DNA of 64,000 nucleotides from Methanoregula sp. (GCF_028679125.1 NZ_JAJRCG010000007.1:62001-126000), one strand, 5' to 3'. Positions 1 to 9,227 are shown, counted from the stretch's first letter. Translations and numbers: made by a program. Notes: generated by a model not told the origin, from the sequence alone.

Positions 1-221
1 CCCGGATATTCGAGCGTATTGAACAGGATATTGGAGGCGAGGTCGGCACTCTCCAGCTGGAATACTGACATCACAGTCCAGAGCGTTGTTGCACACATCA
101 GGAGGATAAACGGTCGGATGATCGGGGCATCCCGGTGTTTCAGGCTGATCACCGCGAGTATGCCGGTAATGGCAGCAGAGATGAGCAGGGGGACAAGAAA
201 CGGGGTGTTCTGGATGATCAT
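1..221 (-). CDS. N-terminus of a 7TM-type sensor protein (partial)
   Basis: This is the first 73 codons of a minus-strand gene that leaves the window at base 1. The visible protein starts MIIQNTPFLVP, has a membrane helix, a KHRDAP turn, and a second helix (RPFILLMCATTLWTVMSVFQ) followed by an ESADLASNILFNTLEYPG segment. This spacing resembles the N-terminal 7TM module found at the start of archaeal histidine kinases, where two helices are followed by a short 'FW..L.Y.G' segment. That assignment is inference from a short stretch; the kinase part would lie outside the window. The start at 221 is the only ATG before a run of non-coding sequence. Confidence 0.5.
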   Translation of the reverse strand, partial: MIIQNTPFLVPLLISAAITGILAVISLKHRDAPIIRPFILLMCATTLWTVMSVFQLESADLASNILFNTLEYP

Positions 222-317
222 AGGACGGCGGTCACCGGAATCGTGTTACTGGAGTTGGATATAAAGGATGTTAGACATTTCTGTTTCCAAAACACGAGGG
301 ATCATCCCGATAAAAAA

Positions 318-899
318 TTATTTATTCAGTTTCTTCAGCACCCACGCCAGGTTTGCGCCCAGCGTTGTCATGGTCGCAAGCCCTTCCTCATCGTCATTCA
401 CCTCGCCGGCCTCCAGGCCGAGACCCATGTTCCAGTAGGATGAGCCGGGCACCACCATCTGGCTGATGAAGAAGAAGTGATTCATGGTGTCGAATGCATG
501 GATCGCCCCTCCCCGCCGGACTGCGACGACCGCTGCTCCGACCTTGCGACGGAACATGTCATCATTGGCCTTGGCAACATACCCGGTCCTGTCAATCAGG
601 GCTTTCATCTCGGTCGAGACATCGGCAAAGTACGTGGGGGATGCCAGGATGATCCCATCCGCTTCGACCATCTTCGCGATACATTCGTTGATGATATCAC
701 CCTTGATCGCGCACATCCCGTCCTTCTTCTCAAAACACTTCCCGCACGCAATGCAGCCGTGGATCTTCTTTCCGGCCAGCGGCACGAGTTCGGTCTCGAT
801 CTTTTCCTTCTTGAGCTCCCTGAACACGGCTTCGACAAGGATAGCGGTATTCCCGTCTTTTCTGGCACTGCCGTTGAATGCAACGACCTTCATGGACAT
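318..899 (-). CDS. Iron-sulfur flavoprotein (Isf-like NADPH-dependent FMN reductase family)
   Basis: The protein begins MSMKVVAFNGSARKDGNT, the FMN-binding loop of flavodoxin-fold reductases, and has a compact cysteine motif HGCIACGKCFEKKDGMC (C-x2-C-x2-C-x7-C) that in the Isf family binds a [4Fe-4S] cluster. SPTYFADVSTEMKALIDR is the usual second flavin contact. Isf proteins pass electrons from ferredoxin to FMN and on to O2, peroxide or other acceptors in methanogens; the physiological role here is not shown. A TTG-initiated extension of nine codons is possible, but a TATA-like ATTTAATATT lies about 25 bases before the ATG at 899, which would make a leaderless transcript starting there. ATG at 893 is a further alternative. 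Confidence 0.85.
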   Translation of the reverse strand: MSMKVVAFNGSARKDGNTAILVEAVFRELKKEKIETELVPLAGKKIHGCIACGKCFEKKDGMCAIKGDIINECIAKMVEADGIILASPTYFADVSTEMKALIDRTGYVAKANDDMFRRKVGAAVVAVRRGGAIHAFDTMNHFFFISQMVVPGSSYWNMGLGLEAGEVNDDEEGLATMTTLGANLAWVLKKLNK

Positions 900-1014
900 C
901 ACTATCAGGATCGTCGTTCCCTCCAATATTAAATACGTTGTTTCCCGGGGATAGGGAATACGGGGTAACTCAGTACGCCATCTTAAGACCCCTCACGCTA
1001 AATGGGATAGCGAT

Positions 1015-2613
1015 ATGCCAACACGTATACAGTTTTCCGACCTTCACCTGTCAAGGGAACTCGGAAAAGCAATAGAAGATATGGGATTTGAGGAGCCGTC
1101 GCCCATTCAGGCCCTCGCTATCCCCCTCATCCAGGCCGGCCGCGATGTGACCGCGCAGGCACAGACCGGTACCGGTAAGACCGCTGCATTCGGCATCCCC
1201 ATCATCGAGAAGATCGACCCGTCCAGAAGGACCGTGCAGACCCTCGTGCTCTGCCCCACCCGCGAACTCGCGATCCAGATCGCCGAGGAGTTTTCAAACC
1301 TCCTTGCCCACCTCCCCAAGATCACCGTACTGCCGGTGTATGGGGGGCAACCAATCGAGCGCCAGCTTCGCGCATTGCATGCCGGCGTCCACATTGTCAT
1401 CGGCACACCGGGACGCATCATGGATCACCTGGACCGCCGCACGCTCCGGCTCGACGATGTGACAACCGTTGTCCTCGACGAGGCCGACCAGATGCTCGAT
1501 ATGGGATTCCGTGACGACATCGAACTGATCTTACGGAAAGTCCCGCAGAACCGCCAGACCCTGCTCTTCTCCGCGACCATGCCACAGCCGATCCTCGAGA
1601 TCTCCAAAAAGTTCCAGACAAAACCGGAGTTCGTCAGGGTCGAGTATGCAGAACTGACCGTGCCACTGACCGAGCAGTCATATATCGAGGTGAAGGAGCG
1701 CGAGAAACTCGATGTGCTCTGCCATCTCATCGATCTCATCGACCCCCATCTTGCGATCATCTTCTGTAACACCAAGCGCCGCGCAGAAGAACTCTCGGGA
1801 AAAGTCCGCGCACGCGGGTACCGGGCAGATGAACTCCACGGGGATATGAAACAGTCCCAGCGCGACCGGGTCATGGGCGGGTTCCGTAAGGGTATCATCG
1901 ATATCCTGATCGCAACCGATGTCGCGGCTCGCGGTATTGATGTAGAAGACGTGGATATCGTGATCAATTACGATGTTCCGCAGGACGTGGAGTATTACAT
2001 CCACCGCATCGGCCGGACCGGCAGAGCCGGGAAGAGCGGCAAGGCAGTCACATTCGTTGCCCCGAAAGACTTCACCAAGCTCCGGGAGATCATGCATTTT
2101 GCGAAGGTCCAGATCACCCGCATGCCGGTACCCACCCCGAGCGATGTCGCCCAGTCCAGAACCCGCGGGGTGCTGGAACGGGTGCGCGAGACGATCCAGG
2201 CCGGAGGCCTCGAACAGTACGCCCGGATCATCGAGACAGAGACCGAAGGAGATCACAGCACGATCGATATTGCGGCAGCCCTCCTTAAGATGCAGATGGA
2301 GCCCGTTAATGAGTCCGAACCTGAGAAGAAGGAGGAGATGGACTTTGGGGATACCGGCGCGGAGGTCGGCATGGTCCGCTTCTTCCTTGGCGTTGGCCGC
2401 CAGCACCGGGTAGCACCCAAGGATATCGTTGGGGCAATTGCCGGCGAGACGGGAATCCCCGGTAAAGCTATCGGTGCCATACGGATCCTCGACTCCTACT
2501 CCTTTGTGGAAGTGCCCAAGGAGCACGCACGGGACGTCTATACCATCATGAAGGAACGGACGATCCGCAACCAGCCAACAGGAATCGAACCGGCGTCAGG
2601 AAAGCGGGCATAA
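1015..2613 (+). CDS. DEAD-box ATP-dependent RNA helicase
   Basis: A full superfamily-2 helicase of 532 residues. All motifs are visible in order: Q motif around residue 30, AQTGTGKT (Walker A, about 49-56), PTRELA, GTPGR, VLDEADQM (DEAD box), SAT, and in the second RecA domain GYRADELHGDMKQSQRD, ATDVAARGID and HRIGRTGRAG. After a linker with an acidic stretch (EPEKKEEMDF) there is a C-terminal segment of about 80 residues (VRFFLGVGRQHRVAPKDIVGAI...) like the DbpA RNA-binding RRM found in bacterial DeaD/CsdA. The protein should unwind structured RNA during translation or ribosome assembly. There is no clear ribosome-binding site, and a weak TATA-like CTTAAG 28 bases upstream suggests a leaderless message. 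Confidence 0.95.
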   Translation: MPTRIQFSDLHLSRELGKAIEDMGFEEPSPIQALAIPLIQAGRDVTAQAQTGTGKTAAFGIPIIEKIDPSRRTVQTLVLCPTRELAIQIAEEFSNLLAHLPKITVLPVYGGQPIERQLRALHAGVHIVIGTPGRIMDHLDRRTLRLDDVTTVVLDEADQMLDMGFRDDIELILRKVPQNRQTLLFSATMPQPILEISKKFQTKPEFVRVEYAELTVPLTEQSYIEVKEREKLDVLCHLIDLIDPHLAIIFCNTKRRAEELSGKVRARGYRADELHGDMKQSQRDRVMGGFRKGIIDILIATDVAARGIDVEDVDIVINYDVPQDVEYYIHRIGRTGRAGKSGKAVTFVAPKDFTKLREIMHFAKVQITRMPVPTPSDVAQSRTRGVLERVRETIQAGGLEQYARIIETETEGDHSTIDIAAALLKMQMEPVNESEPEKKEEMDFGDTGAEVGMVRFFLGVGRQHRVAPKDIVGAIAGETGIPGKAIGAIRILDSYSFVEVPKEHARDVYTIMKERTIRNQPTGIEPASGKRA

Positions 2614-2630
2614 CTGCCCCGAAGATGCTC

Positions 2631-2664
2631 TTTTTTTCTCTGTCTCATTTCTGTCTCTTTTTTG
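2631..2664 (+). terminator. T-rich terminator after the helicase gene
   Basis: Two T-rich tracts (TTTTTTTCTC and CTCTTTTTTGG) follow the helicase stop codon within 55 bases; archaeal transcription typically ends on such U-rich runs. Confidence 0.55.
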
Positions 2665-2791
2665 GTTTCCCATACGGATAGCGACAACTATGCAGACCAC
2701 AGGGTTTCGTTTAACGTATCCATCTGATGAAGATCTTGCCAGCCCTGCAAAAGGCTGATTGAAAAAAGGATGTCCGGAAACCGGCCGGATT

Positions 2792-3349
2792 TCAGAGATG
2801 CCTGACCGTCACATTCTGGTCAACATGACGCTCGGTGAGCCCGTGAGCAATGCGCATCATGCCGTAGACAACGAGATACAACCCGACAAGCAGGATCAGC
2901 GTGTCGATGCCCAGCACGGGATTGAGGAGAATAATGGTCCCCAGGAGGATGGCAAAGACCCCCATCAGCGCGATAACGAGGCGCACCATCAGGTCCTCCA
3001 TGAGCATATACGCAACAACGGCCTCAATAATCCCAAAGACGACAAGGAACAACCCGAATACCACACCGGTTGCGATGACCAGCAGCGAGGGGACTGCGAT
3101 GAGAACAATCCCGAGCAGGATCCCCAGGATTCCCAGGATGAGGACGCCCCAGTGTGACACACCCTCGTGATCGAGGAAGAGGCCTTCAACCATGACAACC
3201 GCAGCCAGGATGATGATGGCGATCCCGCCAAACACGACAAATAGATCGGCCGCGTATCCCGGGAAGAAGATCAGGACAACCCCGATAAGAATTGACAGGA
3301 GGCCAAGGCCGATCATTGACTTCCACCGGAGCGGATGAGGTTCATGCAT
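2792..3349 (-). CDS. HdeD family membrane protein
   Basis: A 185-residue hydrophobic protein. After the polar start MHEPHPLRWKS there are six evenly spaced hydrophobic helices with short loops, several beginning or ending with the GLLSILIGVVLIFFPG / LLGIVLIAVPSLL / LLGTIILLNPVLG pattern, i.e. three copies of a two-helix unit with a conserved Gly and Pro. This is the arrangement of the HdeD/DUF308 family, membrane proteins of unknown biochemical role first linked to acid resistance in E. coli. The upstream in-frame extension (Val/Thr-rich) overlaps the next gene and is not credible, so the ATG at 3349 is chosen. Confidence 0.8.
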   Translation of the reverse strand: MHEPHPLRWKSMIGLGLLSILIGVVLIFFPGYAADLFVVFGGIAIIILAAVVMVEGLFLDHEGVSHWGVLILGILGILLGIVLIAVPSLLVIATGVVFGLFLVVFGIIEAVVAYMLMEDLMVRLVIALMGVFAILLGTIILLNPVLGIDTLILLVGLYLVVYGMMRIAHGLTERHVDQNVTVRHL

Positions 3350-3482
3350 AGTACCTACACACTCTCCGCCGTGCGGGATAATCGTTTCGTACGGTCTCCG
3401 TCGTATTTTTTGGTTTGGGCATTGTTCATGAAACCACCGCTGTGACAAAACCCTGATATACCCTCCCGGGAAACCTACCCGC

Positions 3483-3986
3483 ATGAAAAAGATAATAGCA
3501 AGTGCCCTTATACTCGGTGCCTGTCTTGTGCTCGTTCTGGCTGCCGGATGCACCCAGCCGACCACAACGACGGTTGCCACCACAACGGCACCGACCGCAG
3601 TCGCGACAACCGAAGAGACCGTAGCAGCAACACCCGTCCCGACAACCGTTGATTCTCTCACCCCCGGCCCTACCCAGACCCTTCCGGAAATCTGGAGCAT
3701 CGAAGTCCAGGTCGAAAGTAATGGAGAGTCCATCAACCCACAGATCACCACAACACTGCGCGGCGGCAAAGGCATGAATGTCGTCCCGCAGATTGATGTA
3801 AAGATCACCAGGTCAGACGGTGTTGTCGAGACCGGCCAGCTTGTCCAGCCGCTTCACATCGGCCAGACGATTGTTCTTGCCGGTACCACCAAGAATACCG
3901 ACCGGGCAGAAGTCTGGGTAACTACCCCCAACAGCGAAAAAGTAAAAGTCTATGATGCGTACATACCGTTCCGGTCGTACAACTGA
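3483..3986 (+). CDS. Secreted lipoprotein with Thr-rich linker
   Basis: The first 22 residues form a signal peptide with a lipobox (LVLAAGC), so the Cys at about position 23 would be lipid-modified and anchor the protein outside the cell membrane. A Thr/Ala/Pro linker of about 45 residues, a likely O-glycosylation target, follows. The remaining domain of roughly 95 residues (EIWSIEVQVESNGESINPQI... to ...VYDAYIPFRSYN) looks beta-rich and contains the phrase VDVKITRSDG-like PQIDVKITRSDGVVETG. I do not recognise a named domain. T-rich sequence directly after the stop is a probable terminator. Confidence 0.75.
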   Translation: MKKIIASALILGACLVLVLAAGCTQPTTTTVATTTAPTAVATTEETVAATPVPTTVDSLTPGPTQTLPEIWSIEVQVESNGESINPQITTTLRGGKGMNVVPQIDVKITRSDGVVETGQLVQPLHIGQTIVLAGTTKNTDRAEVWVTTPNSEKVKVYDAYIPFRSYN

Positions 3987-3987
3987 T

Positions 3988-4002
3988 TTTTTTCTTTTTT
4001 TA
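3988..4002 (+). terminator. T-rich terminator
   Basis: TTTTTTCTTTTTTT immediately follows the lipoprotein stop codon and separates it from the convergent small membrane-protein gene. Confidence 0.5.
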
Positions 4003-4014
4003 AACGTGCCGGTT

Positions 4015-4200
4015 TCAGGGTTTCGGGCGGACCCATCCGAATGCAGAATAGAACGATAGAAGCACGATAAGGAAACCGACCGCTATGATCGCATATCCCT
4101 GCGGCTCGTCACCGAATGGCGGTGTCAGGACAATCCAGATACCATTAATAAGAACAAACACTCCGACAAGACAACTGATCGCTTTGATGACAGGCTCCAT
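4015..4200 (-). CDS. Small two-helix membrane protein
   Basis: A 61-residue protein starting MEPVIKAISCLVG with two hydrophobic helices (about residues 6-25 and 37-55) joined by a polar loop PPFGDEPQGY, and a basic tail GWVRPKP. The helix-loop-helix layout and the conserved-looking LINGIWIVLTPPFGDEPQG are typical of small uncharacterised archaeal membrane proteins. The start at 4200 has a GGAGA site seven bases upstream; an ATG eight codons earlier (4224) is also possible. Function unknown. Confidence 0.6.
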   Translation of the reverse strand: MEPVIKAISCLVGVFVLINGIWIVLTPPFGDEPQGYAIIAVGFLIVLLSFYSAFGWVRPKP

Positions 4201-4396
4201 GATCTTCTCCTGGTTCCCTCTCATGGATGGTTCTCCCGGGAACTATTAAGCGCTTGCCTTCTTTACCGGACATCCCCCCATGGCGCAGAGGATGACCCCC
4301 CTGCCGACGGATCCAGGAAGACGGATATCCATTCATTTTTCTCCTGTGCTGCAGAACATAACAGGTATCAACCCGGCAAACACGAGGGATTGTCCC

Positions 4397-5662
4397 ATGA
4401 GTACTGCACTTCTCACTGACCTGTACGAGCTCACCATGGCCCAGAGTTTTCTGGAACATAACAAGACCGGCAATGCCGTCTTCTCCATCTTCCCGCGGAA
4501 GCTTCCCGATGAACGGAATTTCCTCGTTGCCGGGGGACTTGAAACCCTGGTAAACAGCCTGGAGGCATTCCGGTTCTCTCATGAGGATATCGTGTATCTT
4601 AGTCAGCTGAATGTCTTCAGCAGGGATTTCCTCGACTGGCTTTCCGGTTACCGGTTCTCCGGGACACTCTATGCAATTCCGGAAGGCACGGTCGTATTCC
4701 AGAACGAACCGCTCGTCCAGATCGAGGGGCCGCTTCCCGAAGTCCAGGTACTGGAGACGCTCGCGCTCAACTGTATCCATTTCGAGACCCTCGTGGCATC
4801 GAAAGCGGCACGAATTATGGGTGTAAGCCGGGGCAGAAGTATTGTGGATTTCGGGTTCCGTCGTTCTCATACAACGGATGCAGGCATAGCGGCAGCCCGG
4901 GCAGCATGGATCGCGGGGTTTTCCGGTACCTCAAACCTTGAGGCCGGGAAACGGTATGACATCCCGGTGGTCGGGACCATGGCACATTCCTATGTTATGA
5001 TCTTCCCCTCAGAGGATGAGGCATTCCGGGCTTACCATGCCTCGTTTCCCGACCGGTGCCTCTGCCTCATCGATACCTATGATACGCTTGCCTGCACGGA
5101 GACCATCATCCGGCTGGTTCGCGAGGGGGTACCGGTTACCGGGATCAGGATCGATAGCGGGGATATTCCCGGGCTTGTACGGAAGGTCAGGGAACAGTTT
5201 GACCGGGCAGGACTGCCCCATATCCGGATCTTCGTAAGCAGTGGCGTGGACGAATATTCCATTGACCGCTGGCTCTCAGATGGAGTGCCGATCGATTCAT
5301 TCGGCGTCGGGACGCACTTCATCACCTCTGCTGACGCCCCCTATCTCGACATGGTGTATAAACTGGTGGAGTACGAAGGAACGCCCCGGTTCAAGACCAG
5401 CCCCGGCAAGACCACCTTTCCCTACCTCCGGCAGGTAGTGCGGTATCAGCAGGATGGCGTGATGGAACACGATGAGGTGGTCCGCATGGACCGCAATGAA
5501 ACAGGCGGGCTTGTCAGGCCGTACCTCATGGACGGAAAACTGCTTGCGCCAATGCCGCCCGTTGAGGAAATACGGAAGCGATGCGCTCACGAACTCGCGT
5601 CACTGCCGGATCAGTTCAGGACACTTGCACGGCAGGAGTATCGCGTAACCGTGCAACAATAA
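4397..5662 (+). CDS. pncB: Nicotinate phosphoribosyltransferase
   Basis: This cytoplasmic enzyme joins nicotinate to phosphoribosyl pyrophosphate in NAD salvage. The 421-residue product begins MSTALLTDLYELTMAQ, the classic start of the family, and has the DFGFRRSHTTDAG segment (RR..H motif around the nucleotide pocket), GTMAHSYVM, IRIDSGDIPGLVRKVR (phosphoribosyl contact) and SFGVGTHFITS near the C-terminus. Length agrees with the family. An in-frame extension back to 4280 lacks any family similarity, so the ATG at 4397 is preferred. Confidence 0.93.
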   Translation: MSTALLTDLYELTMAQSFLEHNKTGNAVFSIFPRKLPDERNFLVAGGLETLVNSLEAFRFSHEDIVYLSQLNVFSRDFLDWLSGYRFSGTLYAIPEGTVVFQNEPLVQIEGPLPEVQVLETLALNCIHFETLVASKAARIMGVSRGRSIVDFGFRRSHTTDAGIAAARAAWIAGFSGTSNLEAGKRYDIPVVGTMAHSYVMIFPSEDEAFRAYHASFPDRCLCLIDTYDTLACTETIIRLVREGVPVTGIRIDSGDIPGLVRKVREQFDRAGLPHIRIFVSSGVDEYSIDRWLSDGVPIDSFGVGTHFITSADAPYLDMVYKLVEYEGTPRFKTSPGKTTFPYLRQVVRYQQDGVMEHDEVVRMDRNETGGLVRPYLMDGKLLAPMPPVEEIRKRCAHELASLPDQFRTLARQEYRVTVQQ

Positions 5663-5839
5663 CCCGTAACAATAGTGTAACGAGGGAGCAAATACACCCC
5701 AAAAAAGAATATAGTCTCCGGTTCCATGTTCATGGAGATACACCCGGGGTTGATCATCCTGTCCCTTGTCCCGATACCTTTCCGCATCTCTGCCCTTACA
5801 CAGGAGCAGAACAGCCTTCTTGCCTACCCTATAGAACAG

Positions 5840-6463
5840 ATGGCAACGATTGTCCGCGACGTGAAGTTCCGCTGTACCTGCTGTGCAAAGTGCTGCACCC
5901 GTGCCTTCAACGGCCATGTCTTCCTGCTGGACAGGGATGTCAGGGCAGTAAAAATGATCGATCCCGATGCCATAGAACCGGCACCGGACCCGGAGTTCTG
6001 CGACCAGAACGGGACGTATTACGTATCCGGGTACGCGCTCAGGGCAAAGGAAGACGAAACCGGATCCTGCTGGTTCCTGGAGAACGGACGGTGCCGGATC
6101 TATGAGACCCGGTTCTCCATCTGCCGCATCTACCCGTACATGCTCCACCGCGAGCCGGATGCATCAGGCACCGTGGACTGGAGGCAGATCTCCGGTATTG
6201 ATCAGCACGGGGAATATGACCGGGAGATCGAAGACGAGGAATCACTTACCATCGCCCGGGAGACAAAAGAGTTCGAGCATGCCTTCCTCTCCCAGGAGAT
6301 TGCATTCCTCGAATACGTACAGGAGTATTTCACCCGGCACCATCTCCGTCATGTGCAGAAAGTGTATGACGATCGGATGCGGGCATTTGTAAAAGGGGTG
6401 CCAATCCGGGTGATGGTATTTTACGATGGCCAGTTCGAGGAACACCATATCCGTACGGGTTGA
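5840..6463 (+). CDS. YkgJ-family cysteine-cluster protein
   Basis: A 207-residue protein starting MATIVRDVKFRCTCCAKCC. The first cysteine group (CTCCAKCC) and a later group around GSCWFLENGRCRIYETRFSICRIYPY match the YkgJ/UPF0153 family, predicted zinc- or iron-chelating proteins with eight conserved Cys; their function is unknown. A second, divergent member of the same family lies at 17095-17586. The upstream in-frame extension of 38 codons is hydrophobic but lacks family similarity, so I choose the start at 5840. The gene ends eight bases before the convergent sensor-kinase stop. Confidence 0.8.
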   Translation: MATIVRDVKFRCTCCAKCCTRAFNGHVFLLDRDVRAVKMIDPDAIEPAPDPEFCDQNGTYYVSGYALRAKEDETGSCWFLENGRCRIYETRFSICRIYPYMLHREPDASGTVDWRQISGIDQHGEYDREIEDEESLTIARETKEFEHAFLSQEIAFLEYVQEYFTRHHLRHVQKVYDDRMRAFVKGVPIRVMVFYDGQFEEHHIRTG

Positions 6464-6470
6464 CAGCGGA

Positions 6471-8261
6471 TCACAATTCTGATGCGGGTCCTTTCCGTAA
6501 GGTGAACCGGATCGCTGCTCCTTCCCCGCATTTACCGGGGATCCGGTCATCCGCCCGGATGCGGCCGCCATACGCTTCCACCAGCATCTTGGCAATATGG
6601 AGGCCCAGCCCGTAACTGCTGCGCTTCTCCGATCCCTGCATGAACCGGTCAAATACCCCCGGCTTCTGCGCATCGGGAATACCCGGACCGGTATCGGTGA
6701 TGGTGATTTCTGCCATCTCATCAGCAGCATCACGCACCGTGATCCCGATCTTCACGTCACTCCCGCCAAATTTTATACTGTTTGCGATGATATTGTGGAA
6801 CACGCGCGCGAGCATCGGATCGGCGAGCACGCTCATCCCGCAGGCATCATAATGGATACCGGTGCCGGGATATGAGGCTGTTACTTCCCTGATGATATCG
6901 TCAAGATCAACCGGTACCCGGACAGGGGGATGCTTGAAGATCTTTGAGATCGTCTCAACGTTCTGGATTACTTCTGTATCGCGGGTGATGGTATCGGTGA
7001 TGCGCTGTGCATAAAGACATTCCATCTTCCCCCCTTCAGTCCGGATCAGGTCCGCATAGCCCCGGATGCACATCGTCGAATTCAGGATCTCGTACGTCAG
7101 GACGTCAAGGTACATATCAAGATAGATGGTTGTCTTCCGGTTTGCCTCGGCCAGCATCTCCTGGCGCCGTGCCAGTTCCGCTTCCTTGTCCTGGAGCTCC
7201 TGCAGCATCGTGTTGAGAGAACTTTTGAGAGACGCTATTTCATCGTCACCTTTGACCGACAGACGCTCGGATAAATCGCGGCGATGTCCGATCGTTTTCA
7301 TGGCATTGTCAAGGCCGAGAAGGGGATTGATGAGATACCTGCGGAGGAGAAGTTCGGTGGTGACGACATACATGATCCCTATAAGGACAAACGTACTTGC
7401 CAGGAATACCACGGTAGCCATGGCCTTCTGGTAGACATACCGGGGGGTGTCAACCCGAAGCAGGAGGATCGGGCGATCATTGATGTCCCGTACAAGGGTA
7501 TACCCGGAGATGGTATCGGTATCTGTTGGAATGGTCTCGATCACCGGTGTGCCATTGCCAGCTGTGTTCACCAGATCCGGATTCGGAAGAGGTGATTGTT
7601 CTGTGAGGGCCGAAAGGCTGACCGACCGGTGAGTGAGGCTCTCCATTTCATCAACCTGTTCCTGATCGATAGACCTGACCATGATGAGGGTTCCGTTGCC
7701 AGGACCGACCCCGGAACTGGGCAGGATGGAGGACATGGATACCAGAACCGGCCCTTCCGGGAGAAGGACCAGCCCGTTCCGTCCGGTTCCTCCGGCGCTC
7801 CTTGTAAAGAGCTGACGGTTGTTGTCAAAAAAGAGAAGAAGATCCGGGGGAACCGGAGCCCCGGACGCATTATGCAGGTCATACCACCGGCCGGCAACCA
7901 GGTTGCAATCCGAATCATAATACAGGATACCGTTGATCCGGAGGCTCTCATATGAGGAGTCTGCGGCAATATTTGAGGTGTAATACTCGTGGTTGCGATC
8001 TTCCATGAACGTATAACTGGCATCCCAGACCGCCCAGTCCCGGGCACTGTTCGCGAGCTGCGACTGTTCATGCGCAATCTGGTCCACAACCCGCTGCACG
8101 TTGGTAATCGCTTCCTCCTGCTCGATCTGCGCGTAGGATGACAGGATGAAGAACTGGGCAAGAAGGTTGATGGCAAAGATCAGAACAAATACCGTTACGC
8201 CAAGGATCAGCAGGGTACGGGTGTGGATCTTCACAGTGATCGTTTGATTATCACGAGGCAT
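6471..8261 (-). CDS. CHASE4-HAMP sensor histidine kinase with substituted phospho-acceptor
   Basis: A 596-residue membrane sensor. A transmembrane helix at about 17-40 is followed by an extracellular CHASE4 domain (ARDWAVWDASYTFMED around residue 73-88), a second helix near 283-305, a HAMP linker (INPLLGLDNAMKTIG..DLSERL), a coiled coil (about 345-375), and a kinase core. The ATP-binding part looks intact: N box HNIIANSIKFGG, G1 TDTGPGIPD, G2 SYGLGLHIAKMLVEAYGG. In the dimerisation helix the position normally held by the phosphorylated His is Tyr390 (DVLTYEILNS). The protein may therefore not autophosphorylate in the usual way, or may act as a binding partner or regulator. No response regulator is adjacent. 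Confidence 0.88.
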   Translation of the reverse strand: MPRDNQTITVKIHTRTLLILGVTVFVLIFAINLLAQFFILSSYAQIEQEEAITNVQRVVDQIAHEQSQLANSARDWAVWDASYTFMEDRNHEYYTSNIAADSSYESLRINGILYYDSDCNLVAGRWYDLHNASGAPVPPDLLLFFDNNRQLFTRSAGGTGRNGLVLLPEGPVLVSMSSILPSSGVGPGNGTLIMVRSIDQEQVDEMESLTHRSVSLSALTEQSPLPNPDLVNTAGNGTPVIETIPTDTDTISGYTLVRDINDRPILLLRVDTPRYVYQKAMATVVFLASTFVLIGIMYVVTTELLLRRYLINPLLGLDNAMKTIGHRRDLSERLSVKGDDEIASLKSSLNTMLQELQDKEAELARRQEMLAEANRKTTIYLDMYLDVLTYEILNSTMCIRGYADLIRTEGGKMECLYAQRITDTITRDTEVIQNVETISKIFKHPPVRVPVDLDDIIREVTASYPGTGIHYDACGMSVLADPMLARVFHNIIANSIKFGGSDVKIGITVRDAADEMAEITITDTGPGIPDAQKPGVFDRFMQGSEKRSSYGLGLHIAKMLVEAYGGRIRADDRIPGKCGEGAAIRFTLRKGPASEL

Positions 8262-8334
8262 TATTATTAAATCTGTCCAAATGTTCAGGAAGAATATGAA
8301 TCAATGATATTACCTGACAGAAGTGATAATATAG

Positions 8335-8398
8335 GAGAGCGTGTAAATCGCTCTGCATAATCCTGCCGGACCCATTTCAGGAATTCACGGAGAATTCC
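8335..8398 (-). terminator. Two small hairpins downstream of the HutG-like gene
   Basis: The 153-base gap between the HutG-like gene and the sensor kinase holds two perfect inverted repeats: GGAATTC-5-GAATTCC (8380-8398) and AGAGCG-7-CGCTCT (8336-8354). They sit just after the stop of the minus-strand HutG-like gene, so a terminator or RNA-processing role is possible. Neither is followed by a long T run. Confidence 0.35.
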
Positions 8399-8414
8399 AA
8401 CGGGTCAGGTGCTC

Positions 8415-9227
8415 TTACTCATTGCAGTCGTGATGATCCCAGAACGAGGTCAACACGTCCCAGATCCGTTTATGTAACCTCCCGACCGATCTGCTCCTCT
8501 TATCGAAAAACAGGTTCCCCCGCAATTGTCCTGGGTCATACAGGGACCGGTTGACCTCTATCTGTACCCAGGGTATACCTTTTCTCCAGTAGTGCGCATT
8601 GGCGATAAATCCCCCGGAGAAGGGGTTATTGATCGCTACCTCGCCCTCATGCGAGAACTCACGCTGGAATCCTTCAGCAAGATCCTGGATCAAGGCTTCC
8701 GGGCAGGTGGCAATGCTGCCTTTTTTTGGCCGGCCTTTCCGGTCCCCGTTGTTCCCCAGGCAGATCAGCGGCCGGTTCTTTCCGCTATCCTTCTGTTCTG
8801 CTGATCCCACGGGCAGCATCGAGTGGCAGTCAAATGCGATCTTCACGTCATGGTTATCGATCAGTTCGTCGATGCGCTGGGGGTAGGGGAAGTACCATGC
8901 CATCATAAGACGATGGATCAGGGGCATGTCAGGAAACAGGCCATCGCGGTACACAGGTTTCCCGTCAATCGTGCGGAGTTTGATGATACCTTCCGGATCA
9001 CGGGGGGGCAGCGGCAGCGGAGGGCGGTTGAGGTCAACGGCCATGCGGGAGACCGGGGTGTCGATGAAAGCAGCAACAGATTCACAAAAGCCATAGAGTT
9101 CCCGGGTATCGGGATCGCTGTAATACCGAAGCTCCTGTTCGTTAAGCACAAGGTGCCCGTTCAGTTCCCGGGGGATCTCCGTTCCCCCGTGCGGCACTGA
9201 TATAAGGAACGGGTATTTCACGGTCAC
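8415..9227 (-). CDS. N-formylglutamate amidohydrolase family protein
   Basis: A 270-residue zinc-hydrolase-like protein. SVPHGGTEIPREL near the start, RMAVDLNRPP, AFDCHSMLPV and NNPFSGGFIANAHYWRKGIPWVQIEVNRSLY match the FGase (HutG) family, where the His, Asp and Glu residues hold the metal. In bacteria the family hydrolyses N-formylglutamate in histidine breakdown. No other histidine-utilisation gene is nearby, so the substrate in this archaeon is uncertain; hydrolysis of some N-acyl amino acid is the reasonable guess. Confidence 0.85.
   Translation of the reverse strand: MTVKYPFLISVPHGGTEIPRELNGHLVLNEQELRYYSDPDTRELYGFCESVAAFIDTPVSRMAVDLNRPPLPLPPRDPEGIIKLRTIDGKPVYRDGLFPDMPLIHRLMMAWYFPYPQRIDELIDNHDVKIAFDCHSMLPVGSAEQKDSGKNRPLICLGNNGDRKGRPKKGSIATCPEALIQDLAEGFQREFSHEGEVAINNPFSGGFIANAHYWRKGIPWVQIEVNRSLYDPGQLRGNLFFDKRSRSVGRLHKRIWDVLTSFWDHHDCNE

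Noticed and set aside
3350-3808. N-terminal extension of the HdeD-like gene
   Set aside because: The in-frame sequence is Val/Thr-rich antisense of the neighbouring lipoprotein gene and has no family similarity.
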